A stretch of DNA of 64,000 nucleotides from an uncultured Bacteroidota bacterium (GCA_937873155.1 CALMVZ010000012.1:62001-126000), one strand, 5' to 3'. Numbered from the stretch's first letter, positions 53,678 through 62,894 are shown. A program made the numbers and translations. The notes: generated by a model from the letters alone, not told the origin.

Positions 53678-54978
53678 TTTCGTATGATCTCAGCACCAAT
53701 AGCATTTAAACGTCCGTCTATATTCTGGTAACCCCTGTCGATCTGGTTAATATTGAAAATCGTACTCTTTCCTTTTGCACTCATAGCAGCGATCAATAAC
53801 GATACACCTGCGCGGATATCAGGCGATGCCATTTGAATGGCTTTCAACTGAACTTTTTTATCAAGACCAATTACTGTGGCACGATGAGGGTCACATAAAA
53901 TAATTTGCGCGCCCATATCAATTAATTTATCTACGAAGAACAACCGGCTTTCGAACATTTTCTGGTGGATCATGATATTTCCGCGTGCTTGTGTAGCCGT
54001 TACCAGAACTATGCTCAGCAGATCGGGAGTGAATCCCGGCCAGATGGCGTCTGCCACAGTTAAAATAGATCCGTCAATAAAAGTATCGATCTCGTAATTT
54101 TTTTGCGACGGGATATAAATGTCATCACCCCTCCGCTCCATCTGAATTCCTAATTTTGAGAATACACGCGGAATACAACCTAAATTATCGTACGACACAT
54201 TTTTAATAGTTATCTCTGATTGTGTCATTGCTGCCATTCCAATGAAAGAGCCGATCTCGATCATATCCGGCAATAAACGGTGTGTTGTTCCGCCTAGTGA
54301 AGTAACACCTTCAATGGTCAACAGATTAGAACCAATACCACTGATCTTAGCCCCCATCCTTACCATCATCTTGCACAACTGCTGAATGTATGGTTCACAC
54401 GCTGCATTATAAATTGTAGTTGTTCCTTCAGCAAGAACTGCTGCCATTATTATATTTGCAGTTCCGGTAACCGAAGCTTCGTCGAGAAGCATGTAGCAAC
54501 CTTTTAATTTTTTTGCTTCTACTTTAAAAACTTCATTCTCGTTATCATAATCGAACTTAGCTCCTAAGTTTTCAAAACCAATGAAGTGCGTGTCCATCCT
54601 GCGGCGGCCAATTTTATCTCCGCCCGGTTTTGGCATGTAAGCACGACCGTATCTTGCTAACATAGGACCAATGATCATCACTGAACCTCTTAATCCTCCA
54701 CCCTTCTTTTTGAATTCAGGAGAAACTAAATAATCCACCTTCACATCATCCGATTGGAAAGTAAATTCTTCGTGTCCTGTCTTTTCAACTTTTACACCCA
54801 GGTCCCTGAGCAGGTCGATAAGTTTATTGATGTCAACAATATCGGGGATATTGCTTATTGTTACTTTTTCTTTGGTGAGAAGAACAGCGCAGATGATCTG
54901 CAAAGCTTCGTTCTTAGCGCCTTGTGGTATTATATCTCCTTTTAATTGCCTGCCGCCTGTTACTTCAAAAATGGCCAT
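53674..54978 (-). CDS. murA: UDP-N-acetylglucosamine 1-carboxyvinyltransferase MurA, Asp-type
   Basis: It transfers enolpyruvate to UDP-GlcNAc in the first committed step of peptidoglycan synthesis. 434 aa, with the N-terminal QGAKNEALQIICAVLLT and the loop MPKPGGDKIGRRRMDTH. The usual catalytic and fosfomycin-reactive Cys (C115 in E. coli) is Asp121 here. Asp at this position is known from Mycobacterium and Chlamydia and gives intrinsic fosfomycin resistance. Part of the DUF4290-murA-tlpA operon. Confidence 0.94.
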   Translation of the reverse strand: MAIFEVTGGRQLKGDIIPQGAKNEALQIICAVLLTKEKVTISNIPDIVDINKLIDLLRDLGVKVEKTGHEEFTFQSDDVKVDYLVSPEFKKKGGGLRGSVMIIGPMLARYGRAYMPKPGGDKIGRRRMDTHFIGFENLGAKFDYDNENEVFKVEAKKLKGCYMLLDEASVTGTANIIMAAVLAEGTTTIYNAACEPYIQQLCKMMVRMGAKISGIGSNLLTIEGVTSLGGTTHRLLPDMIEIGSFIGMAAMTQSEITIKNVSYDNLGCIPRVFSKLGIQMERRGDDIYIPSQKNYEIDTFIDGSILTVADAIWPGFTPDLLSIVLVTATQARGNIMIHQKMFESRLFFVDKLIDMGAQIILCDPHRATVIGLDKKVQLKAIQMASPDIRAGVSLLIAAMSAKGKSTIFNINQIDRGYQNIDGRLNAIGAEIIRK

Positions 54979-54995
54979 ATGGTTTAGTGCAGTTT

Positions 54996-55646
54996 TTAGT
55001 GTTTCTTATGTTTATGAAAATGTTTTTTATGTTTGTTGTTCTGGAATTTATGACGCGGTTTATTACTACCTCCCCTGTCTCCGGCATTTGTACTTTTTAC
55101 TAATTCAGAATGGGAACTCAACGCAACCGACTCATCCAATTTCAATTCACCGTCAGAAAGATCTGTCAGGTTCTTAAAAATAATGTCATCAGTAATAGCA
55201 TCCTTGTTCCAGTTGATATATGATTTCTTCAAATGATTTGCGATCAAACGGGTGAGTTCATCTTTTTCAGGGCCATCTTTTAAAGCTTTTGCTTTTTTGA
55301 TGATCGCTTCAATAGTTTTACCATAATGTTTGAATTTAATTTTACCTGCAGGATAGGTTAAACGCGCCGGTTTTTCTTTAAAAGTTTCAGGTTTTGGTCT
55401 CGGATACGGCGAATCCACATCCAGTTTGAATTCTGAAATGATGAAAAGGTGATCCCAAAGTTTATGCGTAAAATCGGCCACATCACGTAAATGCGGATTC
55501 AGGGCGCCCATCACCTGGATAATAGCTTTTGCGCACAAATTGCGCTCTTCACGGTTCTTTAAACTGCAACAATATTCGATCATGCTCTGCACATTTCTGC
55601 CATATTCCGGGATGATCATTTTCGGTCTTTCTGTATTGTATTCCAT
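54996..55646 (-). CDS. DUF4290 family protein
   Basis: 216 aa, mostly helical, with the start YNTERPKMIIPEYGRNVQSM and a basic, His/Lys-rich tail (HKFQNNKHKKHFHKHKKH). DUF4290 is Bacteroidota-specific and is often found next to murA; function unknown. The His/Lys tail suggests binding to nucleic acid or metal. It is 17 nt upstream of murA and probably starts the operon. Confidence 0.82.
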   Translation of the reverse strand: MEYNTERPKMIIPEYGRNVQSMIEYCCSLKNREERNLCAKAIIQVMGALNPHLRDVADFTHKLWDHLFIISEFKLDVDSPYPRPKPETFKEKPARLTYPAGKIKFKHYGKTIEAIIKKAKALKDGPEKDELTRLIANHLKKSYINWNKDAITDDIIFKNLTDLSDGELKLDESVALSSHSELVKSTNAGDRGGSNKPRHKFQNNKHKKHFHKHKKH

Positions 55647-55785
55647 AGTGTCGTTCTAAGCCATAAATATAGCGAAAAATAGGGCTGTTTTTGAAGTTTT
55701 TAACTATTTATTAACCAATGCACTGTTTATTTCGCCTTTTTCTATTTTTACAGTTCTTTATTGTAAAATTTAAAACAAAAAAATT

Positions 55786-56223
55786 ATGGATTTAAAAGTA
55801 GCGGTTACCAACATTGCAGCACGTTGGAATTACAAAGTAGATGAAATTTCTCCGGGAGTTTTCAGAATGGATGTTGCTATTAAAATGAAAGACGGCACTT
55901 TCCGTTACCAGTTTGTTTACGTTTGGGTTATTGCCGGTCGTTATTTCGGAAAAGATGTTGTTTACATGAACAGCCGTTGCGGTGAATTCTCTCAAAATCT
56001 TAACCTTTATAAACTGATCAAAGAAGGTGGTTACGGTACTTTCTCTTCTGTAACTGTTACAACTGATAAACGCGCTGACGGATCTCCTTGCGAAACTGTT
56101 ATCGTACAAGCGGTTCAGCCTATCGAGTTTACTAATGAAACTATCTTAAATGAGGTTATTTACGATGTAGCATTTAATGCTGATGCAATTGAATCTCTTT
56201 ATTTTGGCGGTGATAAAAATTAA
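55786..56223 (+). CDS. conserved small cytosolic protein, unknown
   Basis: 145 aa, no signal peptide. Beta-rich, with segments VFRMDVAIKMKDGTFRYQFV and CETVIVQAVQPIEFTNETIL, and a final acidic helix. The fold looks like YbjN/type III secretion chaperone types, but this is weak. A -7-like box (TATTTTTA, 55743-55750) precedes it. The 21-nt repeat array begins 18 nt after its stop. Confidence 0.6.
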   Translation: MDLKVAVTNIAARWNYKVDEISPGVFRMDVAIKMKDGTFRYQFVYVWVIAGRYFGKDVVYMNSRCGEFSQNLNLYKLIKEGGYGTFSSVTVTTDKRADGSPCETVIVQAVQPIEFTNETILNEVIYDVAFNADAIESLYFGGDKN

Positions 56224-56240
56224 ACAGTTAACAGGGAACC

Positions 56241-56513
56241 GCAATTCTTTAACATCAAGAGGCGATTCTTTAATGTAAAGAGGCGATTCTTTGAACAAAA
56301 GATGTAATTCTGACAGTCAGAGAAGTAATTCTTTAACAAGAAGAAGCGATTCTTTAACAAGAAGAAGCAATTCTTTAACAAGAAGAAGCGATTCTTTAAC
56401 AAGAAGAAGCGATTCTTTAACAAGAAGAAGCGATTCTTTGTGCTAAACATGTAATTCTGACTGTCAGACAAACGATTCGTAAATAAGGAACAGCAATTCT
56501 CCCGGAATCAGTT
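56241..56513. repeat. 21-nt tandem repeat array with mini-hairpins
   Basis: Thirteen units of 21 nt; consensus GCGATTCTTTAACAAGAAGA plus A. The central five to six units are almost identical; the outer ones diverge. Most units can form a small hairpin, and in diverged units both sides of the stem change together: TCTTTAATGTAAAGA, TCTGACAGTCAGA, TCTGACTGTCAGA and ATTCTCCCGGAAT all pair. The minus strand is also open over most of it (heptad KNRFFLL), but with no sign of a start region. Confidence 0.88.
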
Positions 56514-56557
56514 AAGTACAGTGTTGAATTTACATTACACACACTAACCATTAGCTA

Positions 56558-56605
56558 TTAACCTATAACGGATTACCAATAACTTTTAACCAATAACTAA
56601 TAACT
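56558..56605. repeat. AATAACTAATAAC-type spacer repeat
   Basis: The spacer before sucD carries CCTATAACGGATTACCAATA and ACTTTTAACCAATAACTAAT-like strings that recur at 61881-61935 before prmA. Low complexity, probably a dispersed repeat. Confidence 0.4.
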
Positions 56606-56640
56606 TTTCACTATCTTAGCACTTCTTAAAATTTAAACTT

Positions 56641-57525
56641 ATGTCAGTACTAGTAAATAAGAATTCCAAAATTATTGTTCAGGGTTTTACGGGCGGAGAA
56701 GGAACTTTCCATGCCACCCAGATGATCGAATACGGTTCGAATGTTGTAGGTGGAGTTACTCCCGGAAAAGGTGGTACTAAACACTTAGACAGGCCTGTAT
56801 TTAACACTGTGGCGGATGCTGTAAAAAATACCGGCGCTGACGTATCTATCATTTTTGTTCCGGCTGCTTTTGCTGCTGATGCAATTATGGAAGCTGCTGA
56901 TGCAGGAATTAAAGTTATAGTTTGCATCACAGAAGGTATCCCGGTGAAAGACATGATACTTACCAAAGAATACCTAAAGGGAAAAGACAGCCGTTTGATC
57001 GGCCCGAATTGTCCCGGAGTTATTACTGCAGGTGAAGCGAAAGTTGGTATTATGCCAGGCTTCGTTTTCAAAAAAGGTACTATCGGAATTGTTTCTAAAT
57101 CTGGAACTTTAACATACGAAGCGGCTGACCAGGTTGCGAAAGCAGGTTTAGGTGTAACAACTGCAATTGGTATTGGCGGTGATCCTATTATCGGAACAAC
57201 AACTAAAGAAGCTGTTGAGATGTTAATGAATGATCCTGAAACTGAAGGTATCGTTATGATCGGTGAGATCGGCGGAAGCTTAGAAGCTGATGCCGCTCGT
57301 TGGATCAAAGCGAATGGAAATAAAAAACCTGTTGTTGGCTTCATCGCCGGACAAACTGCTCCTAAAGGCCGTACAATGGGTCATGCGGGCGCAATTGTTG
57401 GCGGCGCTGATGATACTGCTCAAGCAAAAATGAAGATCTTAAAAGAGAACGGCATCCACGTTTGTGAGAGCCCTGCTGATATTGGTAAGACAATGGCCAG
57501 GGTTATGGGCAAGGTGCCTGCATAA
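56641..57525 (+). CDS. sucD: succinyl-CoA synthetase subunit alpha
   Basis: It forms the TCA-cycle ligase with SucC (not in the window). 294 aa. The CoA-binding Rossmann motif [20 protein letters not shown] is at the N-terminus, and the phosphohistidine is in [13 protein letters not shown] near residue 250. In many bacteria sucD follows sucC; here it stands alone, as is common in Bacteroidota. A -7-like box (TATCTTAG) lies at 56612-56619. Confidence 0.95.
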   Translation: MSVLVNKNSKIIVQGFTGGEGTFHATQMIEYGSNVVGGVTPGKGGTKHLDRPVFNTVADAVKNTGADVSIIFVPAAFAADAIMEAADAGIKVIVCITEGIPVKDMILTKEYLKGKDSRLIGPNCPGVITAGEAKVGIMPGFVFKKGTIGIVSKSGTLTYEAADQVAKAGLGVTTAIGIGGDPIIGTTTKEAVEMLMNDPETEGIVMIGEIGGSLEADAARWIKANGNKKPVVGFIAGQTAPKGRTMGHAGAIVGGADDTAQAKMKILKENGIHVCESPADIGKTMARVMGKVPA

Positions 57526-57573
57526 ACCTGTTGGTTCGGCAAGCTCACCATGACTCTGTCATATTAATGAGAT

Positions 57574-57607
57574 AAAACCTCAACAGAAATGTTGGGGTTT
57601 TTTATTT
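57574..57607. terminator. bidirectional intrinsic terminator between sucD and the patatin gene
   Basis: AAAACCTCAACA / TGTTGGGGTTTT forms a stem (one G-T mismatch) around a GAAA tetraloop, followed by TTTTTT on the plus strand; the minus strand also has a T-run (TTTTATC). Confidence 0.82.
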
Positions 57608-59908
57608 CTAGTCGATCGACTTCTTATTAAAGATAATGTAACCGAAGTGGAAGAAGAACGAAAAACTGTTCGGGTTTTTATCGTAATAATTCACGCCAAT
57701 ACTTAGCGGGCCAACAGGTGTGTTATATACTAAAGCTACAAGCCCGATAAAATTCCTGTAGAGAAACGGTTCTGTGTACTTTGCTTTTTGTTTATTGGTT
57801 GGAACAATTGAAGTTATGGGTTGGAACAAATAACCTTCGAAACGGATGTCAAATTTTTTCCAGGGTGTGGTGATAGCTTTTAAACCACCAGCTACGTACT
57901 GATGTGCCCTGTACTGCGGAATGAATAAAGTCTGACTTTCGAGTGTAGGATTGAATGCCGGCGCTGATAAAATAGTGGATGTATAATTCTTGAAGAAAGG
58001 TTGCGATGAATAAACACCTTCCAGGAAAACACCGATCTTAAATCCTTTGAATGTCCGGATGTAACTATCAAACGTCAATTTGAATTGCGTCCAGGTATGG
58101 TAAGGATAATTCCTTGTTTGAACTGTGTCCAGTGAAGTTGTACCTGGATAAAAACTTTCAGCGCCATCAATGAATTTAGCCCTGAAGTGTAACTTCGTTC
58201 CGTCAGTTGCGTATTGTTTCCTGTTCAGGGTATTCATTTCATAAGAGATCTGTCCGTAACCAAAATCAAAATAACTTGCGTCGGCAGTATCCAGTTTTGT
58301 AAAATTATCTGCCTGGTAATATTTGTTCCCCCACTCTGCATAGCCGCCCGAGATAACTACTTTGGAAGTATTTCCTAATGGTAAGCCGATATTCATTTCA
58401 CCAAAAACATCCTGCTGAACAAGGTAAGCCGGTTTTTCAAAATCATAGAACAAGGCACTGCTCCTGAAATAATCCCAGCGCGAATACGTGATACTTGGCT
58501 CAATATAAAAGGGAATTCTCGCCGGAAAATCAAGACGTAATTTTCCATGTCCGCTGCCATGAAGTTTCCCGTAATAACCATTGGCATAAGCAGTGAACCC
58601 TATCCTTCCAAGATGATTGTATTGTAAACCTAAGAACGCCTCACTGATCGGACGGTTAGAGATATTCCCGCCAATATCAACAAAAAAACTTTTCTCCTTT
58701 TTAGCCATCAGTTTCAATTTATAGAAACCTGTTCCGTTCGTATCTTTTTCAGCAATAGGATAAACTGATTTTATCTTATCATCACTCGTCAACCTGAAAT
58801 ATTGTTTCTTTAAGCGGGATAATGAGAACGGCTTGTTCTGGTAGAAAATACTGCTCCTGATAAAGTATTGTTGTTTTTTATTCACACCGTGTATCTCTAC
58901 CCTGTCAAAAATAACACTGTCTTTGATAGCAGCTTTTTTAAAGATCTCACGTCTCTTCTTTAACGCCTCATTATCTGCCATCCTTTCAACACATTGTTTT
59001 ATTTTTGGCATTTGTCGCATAGTTGAAACATACCCGCTATCGATCAAACGTTTTGCTTCTTCGAAATTAAAAATGTTCACATCGCACCATGGCTGAATAA
59101 GAACACCATTTTCACACACCGGTTTAAAATTAGTTTGCGTCATTAAAAGATGACGTAACTGCAGATACAAATTATCATCAGAAGGTGATTTCGTTTGTTC
59201 GGCTACTGATGAACCAATTATAAAATCCGGGTAGAATTCATCATACATCACATCCGTTGGTAAATTATTGTACAAGCCACCGTCAAATAATAATCGGCCT
59301 CCAATAGGGATCGGCCTTAAATAAAACGGATAACTCATGGAAGCGCGTATGGAAGAAGAAAGATCTCCGTCCCTGAAAATAACTGTTTCTTTACTCTCAA
59401 CATCGGATGCGATACAACGGTATGGGATCATCAAACTATCGAAATTATTTTTCGCATAGGCGTTCACCCCGGCAAAAGTTTCCATCAGGTAATAATCGAT
59501 AGGCACAGAATTGATCACATTAGTGGGAAGGTTATTAATGAATTTGGTATTGAACGAAATTTTAAAACTCTGCCAGGAAGCATAATCATCACGCTTTTTT
59601 AAAAAATACGTGTATTTAGCAGGCATATCACCCTTGGTTACTTGCTGGAAAAAGCCGGACTTCACCAAAGCTTCCATTTCGGCCGGCGAATATCCCGCTG
59701 CGTAATAGGCGCCGATCAAACTGCCGATAGAAGTTCCCGTAATGTAATCGACCGGGATATTATTTTCTTCAAGTGCTTTAAGAACACCAATGTGACAAAG
59801 GCCGCTCGATCCTCCTCCGCTCAATACCAAACCCACTTTTTGGGCAAATATGCCATTAACATAAAAAGCCAGTCCCAGAAGTAAAGAATATTTGGTTTTG
59901 AGTATCAA
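57608..59908 (-). CDS. patatin-like phospholipase with BamA-type beta barrel
   Basis: 766 aa. Signal peptide to about residue 22, then patatin domain: oxyanion loop LSGGGSSGLCHIGVL, nucleophile Ser60 in GTSIGSL and catalytic Asp in LLFDGGLYNNLP. A POTRA-like segment (~330-400) leads into a C-terminal barrel of the surface-antigen (Omp85) type, ending in NSFSFFFHFGYIIF. This is the type Vd (PlpD-like) autotransporter layout. Likely outer-membrane lipase; substrate unknown. Confidence 0.88.
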   Translation of the reverse strand: MILKTKYSLLLGLAFYVNGIFAQKVGLVLSGGGSSGLCHIGVLKALEENNIPVDYITGTSIGSLIGAYYAAGYSPAEMEALVKSGFFQQVTKGDMPAKYTYFLKKRDDYASWQSFKISFNTKFINNLPTNVINSVPIDYYLMETFAGVNAYAKNNFDSLMIPYRCIASDVESKETVIFRDGDLSSSIRASMSYPFYLRPIPIGGRLLFDGGLYNNLPTDVMYDEFYPDFIIGSSVAEQTKSPSDDNLYLQLRHLLMTQTNFKPVCENGVLIQPWCDVNIFNFEEAKRLIDSGYVSTMRQMPKIKQCVERMADNEALKKRREIFKKAAIKDSVIFDRVEIHGVNKKQQYFIRSSIFYQNKPFSLSRLKKQYFRLTSDDKIKSVYPIAEKDTNGTGFYKLKLMAKKEKSFFVDIGGNISNRPISEAFLGLQYNHLGRIGFTAYANGYYGKLHGSGHGKLRLDFPARIPFYIEPSITYSRWDYFRSSALFYDFEKPAYLVQQDVFGEMNIGLPLGNTSKVVISGGYAEWGNKYYQADNFTKLDTADASYFDFGYGQISYEMNTLNRKQYATDGTKLHFRAKFIDGAESFYPGTTSLDTVQTRNYPYHTWTQFKLTFDSYIRTFKGFKIGVFLEGVYSSQPFFKNYTSTILSAPAFNPTLESQTLFIPQYRAHQYVAGGLKAITTPWKKFDIRFEGYLFQPITSIVPTNKQKAKYTEPFLYRNFIGLVALVYNTPVGPLSIGVNYYDKNPNSFSFFFHFGYIIFNKKSID

Positions 59909-60002
59909 TTTTTTGTTTGTGTAAAAGTAAACTTTATCTAAAAACAGTTTTATATCCGCTTAATTTTTATTTAATTAGCGGTTTGTTCAAAACCCAAGTT
60001 TT

Positions 60003-61079
60003 GTGTTAAAATTTATTGCCAAAAAATGCTTTTACGGGGTCATCGTATTACTTGGGGTGATCACCACGGTTTTCTTCCTTTTTAACGTTTTACCGGGCGA
60101 CCCTGCATCTATTATGCTTGGCCAACGTGCCAATAAAGAGGCAGTTGAGGCTATTCACCGTGACTTAGGGACAAATTTGCCTGTAATGGAGCAATATGCT
60201 CTTTACCTGAACGACCTCTTTGTGGTTTCCGTTCACGATTATGAAGATACTGAAAGCCATTGGTACCTGAACCCTGATAAATACTCCTGGTTATCGCTTT
60301 TTAAAGTGGGAAAGTCGAAAGTGGTGGTATTAAAAGTACCGTATTTACGACGATCTTACATTACTAAACGGAGAGTTTCAGATATTATTTTAGAAACACT
60401 TCCTGAAACAGCAGTTTTAGCATTTACGTCCATCATCATAGCAACTATTATCGGCGTTTTCTTAGGAATTGTAGCTGCGGTAAAACGAAATACATTCTAC
60501 GATAAACTCTCGCTCGTCCTTTCTGTTCTCGGAATGGCGGCTCCATCTTTCTTTATCGGGTTGATCATCGCCTGGTTGTTTGGTTATGTATTAACGAAAT
60601 ACACTGGACTATCTCCAACCGGAAGTTTGTATGATATTGACGTTTGGAACGGAGAAGTGCTGAAACTCCAGAATTTAATTTTACCGGCTATTACATTAGG
60701 AATGCGTCCGCTTGCCATTGTAGTTCAATTAATGCGCAGTTCGCTTTTAGATGTGATGTCGCAGGATTATATCCGCACAGCAAAAGCAAAAGGACTGGGA
60801 TTTTATAAGATCATTTTGAAACATGCCTTGAAGAATGCGTTGAATCCTGTTGTAACTGCTATTTCAGGTTGGTTCGCAGGTTTAATGGCAGGTGCAGTGT
60901 TCGTTGAATTTATTTTCAGTTGGAAAGGTATCGGTTATGAAGTGTTTGAAGCGTTGACAAAGAATGATCTTCCTGTTGTAATGGGTGCTACTTTAATTTT
61001 CGCTACCATTTTCGTATTCATCAATATCCTTGTTGACATTGCTTACGGTATCCTCGATCCGCGTGTAAGAATAAAATAA
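60003..61079 (+). CDS. OppB/DppB-type ABC transporter permease
   Basis: 358 aa. N-terminal helix, a ~100-residue periplasmic insert, then a BPD_transp_1 domain with five helices and the EAA loop (YIRTAKAKGLGFYKIILKHA). Belongs to the peptide/nickel permease family. It starts with GTG. No binding protein, second permease or ATPase is adjacent; the partner DppC/D/F genes must be elsewhere. Confidence 0.88.
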   Translation: MLKFIAKKCFYGVIVLLGVITTVFFLFNVLPGDPASIMLGQRANKEAVEAIHRDLGTNLPVMEQYALYLNDLFVVSVHDYEDTESHWYLNPDKYSWLSLFKVGKSKVVVLKVPYLRRSYITKRRVSDIILETLPETAVLAFTSIIIATIIGVFLGIVAAVKRNTFYDKLSLVLSVLGMAAPSFFIGLIIAWLFGYVLTKYTGLSPTGSLYDIDVWNGEVLKLQNLILPAITLGMRPLAIVVQLMRSSLLDVMSQDYIRTAKAKGLGFYKIILKHALKNALNPVVTAISGWFAGLMAGAVFVEFIFSWKGIGYEVFEALTKNDLPVVMGATLIFATIFVFINILVDIAYGILDPRVRIK

Positions 61080-61080
61080 C

Positions 61081-61827
61081 ATGAACAGAAAAAAAATCGT
61101 TGCCGGTAACTGGAAAATGAACAAAACACTCAGCGAAGCCATTGAGCTGATGTCTGGCATTTTAAAAAATCCGGGTGATAATTCAGTAACAAAAATTGTT
61201 TTTCCTCCTTACCCTGTTATTTCAGCTATAACTAATTTCGTTGGCGCATCAGGCAGTTTTTCAACCGGCGCGCAAAATTGCAGCGAACATGCTTCCGGTG
61301 CCTTTACAGGTGAGGTTTCCGCAGCTATCATCAAATCTATAGGATGCAAATATGTTTTGGTTGGACATTCAGAACGCAGGCAATATTTTGGTGAGACGAA
61401 TGCTATTTCTTCTAAAAAAATAAAACTCGCACTTGAAAATAAATTAAATGTTATTTATTGCATCGGAGAAACTTTAGCTGAACGAAAAGCGAATACACAT
61501 TTCGATGTTGTAAAAACTCAATTAACTGAAGCGCTCCAGGGAATTGACCCGACAAATATCATTATCGCTTACGAACCTGTTTGGGCTATTGGTACCGGGG
61601 AAACTGCAACCCAGGCACAAGCCCAGGAAATGCATGCTCACATCCGCGTTTGTTTAAAGAATTTATTTAATAGTGATGTCGCGAATAACACGCCGATCCT
61701 TTATGGAGGAAGCTGCAATGCACAAAATGCGGCTGAATTATTTGCTTGTCCGGATATCGATGGCGGATTAATTGGCGGCGCTTCTTTGAAAGCTGATGAT
61801 TTCTGTAAGATCATCCGTTCGTTTTAA
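61081..61827 (+). CDS. tpiA: triosephosphate isomerase
   Basis: It interconverts DHAP and glyceraldehyde-3-phosphate. Catalytic residues Lys12 (NWKMNKT), His96 (VGHSERR) and Glu165 (AYEPVWAIGTG) are all visible; 248 aa is normal. It starts 1 nt after the permease stop and so probably shares that transcript. Confidence 0.97.
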   Translation: MNRKKIVAGNWKMNKTLSEAIELMSGILKNPGDNSVTKIVFPPYPVISAITNFVGASGSFSTGAQNCSEHASGAFTGEVSAAIIKSIGCKYVLVGHSERRQYFGETNAISSKKIKLALENKLNVIYCIGETLAERKANTHFDVVKTQLTEALQGIDPTNIIIAYEPVWAIGTGETATQAQAQEMHAHIRVCLKNLFNSDVANNTPILYGGSCNAQNAAELFACPDIDGGLIGGASLKADDFCKIIRSF

Positions 61828-61846
61828 AAAAGTTATTGGGTTATTT

Positions 61847-61919
61847 GTTATCCGTTATTAGGTTATAACAAAATTTTATAGCCTATAACTTAATAACCAA
61901 TAACTTTATAACGGATAAC
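61847..61919. repeat. inverted repeat GTTATCCGTTAT / ATAACGGATAAC before prmA
   Basis: Arms 61847-61858 and 61908-61919 are perfect 12-bp complements with a 49-nt loop, in a spacer made almost entirely of TAATAAC-like strings (61828-61935). Confidence 0.6.
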
Positions 61920-61935
61920 CTCATAACTAATAACC

Positions 61936-62787
61936 TTGAACTACATACAATATAATTTTACCGTTACCCCACCAGAACCCGGTTCCGATATTTTAATTTC
62001 TGTCATTGCTGAAATGGGTTTTGATAGCTTTGAAAGTAACGAGAACGGGTTTGTTGCTTACATTCCTGAAGACCTGAATTCAGGCATTGATCTTTCAGAA
62101 TTAAAGTTTGAAGATTTTTCTTATTCATTCTCTACCCAAAAAACACCACAGGTAAATTGGAATGAGGAATGGGAAAAGAATTTTTCTCCCGTAATTGTAA
62201 ATGATGACTGTATTATCCGGGCGCCATTCCACCACTTGTCCCAAGGGGATGCCTTCGGCAATAAAACTCATAAATACGATATCGTGATCATGCCTAAAAT
62301 GAGTTTTGGTACAGGTCATCATGATACCACCTGGCTTATGTGCAGGAATTTATTAGATCTCGATGTAAAAAATAAAACTCTTTTCGATATGGGAACCGGT
62401 ACAGGAGTTCTCGCGATCCTTGCTAAAAAATTGGGTGCGGCAACAATTGTAGGTAATGATATTGATGATTGGTCGGTTGAGAATGCCCTTGAAAATTGTG
62501 CAGCTAATGATTGTAAAGACATAAAGATCTTTAAAGGTGACGGCGATCTTCTTGCTTCAAAATCCTGTTACGATATCATTCTTGCTAATATCAATAAAAA
62601 CGTTCTCAAGTCCTATATTCCCCAACTTTCAAACGCTCTTAAACCAACCGGAATTCTGTTCATCAGCGGTTTCTTTAAAACCGATTGTGAAGAGTTAATT
62701 AATTTAGCTTCAATGCATTATTTACACCTAAATAAACAGGAAGTTAAGAACGATTGGGCTATGATCAGCTTTACAAAGGCCTCTTAG
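61936..62787 (+). CDS. prmA: ribosomal protein L11 methyltransferase
   Basis: It methylates L11 using S-adenosylmethionine. 283 aa. SAM-binding motif DMGTGTGVLAILAKKLGA and the catalytic-loop region ANINKNVL are visible; the N-terminal L11-binding domain is present. The start is a TTG directly at the end of the repeat-rich spacer. Codons for QGDAFGNK, before the conserved PKMSFGTGHH, coincide with the REP-like sequence at 62245-62267, suggesting an in-frame insertion. Confidence 0.92.
   Translation: MNYIQYNFTVTPPEPGSDILISVIAEMGFDSFESNENGFVAYIPEDLNSGIDLSELKFEDFSYSFSTQKTPQVNWNEEWEKNFSPVIVNDDCIIRAPFHHLSQGDAFGNKTHKYDIVIMPKMSFGTGHHDTTWLMCRNLLDLDVKNKTLFDMGTGTGVLAILAKKLGAATIVGNDIDDWSVENALENCAANDCKDIKIFKGDGDLLASKSCYDIILANINKNVLKSYIPQLSNALKPTGILFISGFFKTDCEELINLASMHYLHLNKQEVKNDWAMISFTKAS
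62245..62267. repeat. REP-like palindrome inside the prmA coding sequence
   Basis: GGGGATGCCTTCGGCAATAA plus AAC resembles the intergenic element at 30757-30779 in reverse orientation (GGGATGCCTTCGGCA-TAAAAC). It encodes part of QGDAFGNKT. Confidence 0.5.
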
Positions 62788-62857
62788 AAGTCCCTTTTTT
62801 TACATGTAATTATTCATAAAATATTAAAATAACCCCTCTTATCTTTAAATCTTAAGT

Positions 62858-62865
62858 TAAATTTG
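62858..62865 (+). promoter_or_regulatory. -7 box TAAATTTG upstream of trxB
   Basis: Exact TAnnTTTG match, 29 nt before the ATG; the -33 region is unclear. Confidence 0.4.
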
Positions 62866-62894
62866 CATCGCAAATAAGCACGAAAGGAATTTCT

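Noticed and set aside
56220-56471. Minus-strand ORF of 83 codons with a KNRFFLL heptad
   Set aside because: It is the translation of the 21-nt repeat; a unit without a stop in one frame keeps the whole frame open. The repeat phase continues past the ORF's start, and there is no promoter or RBS-like context. Kept only as an alternative note.
56679-57344. Long minus-strand ORF of 221 codons
   Set aside because: It is opposite sucD, with a Pro/Ile/Ser composition typical of antisense frames; sucD has complete family motifs.
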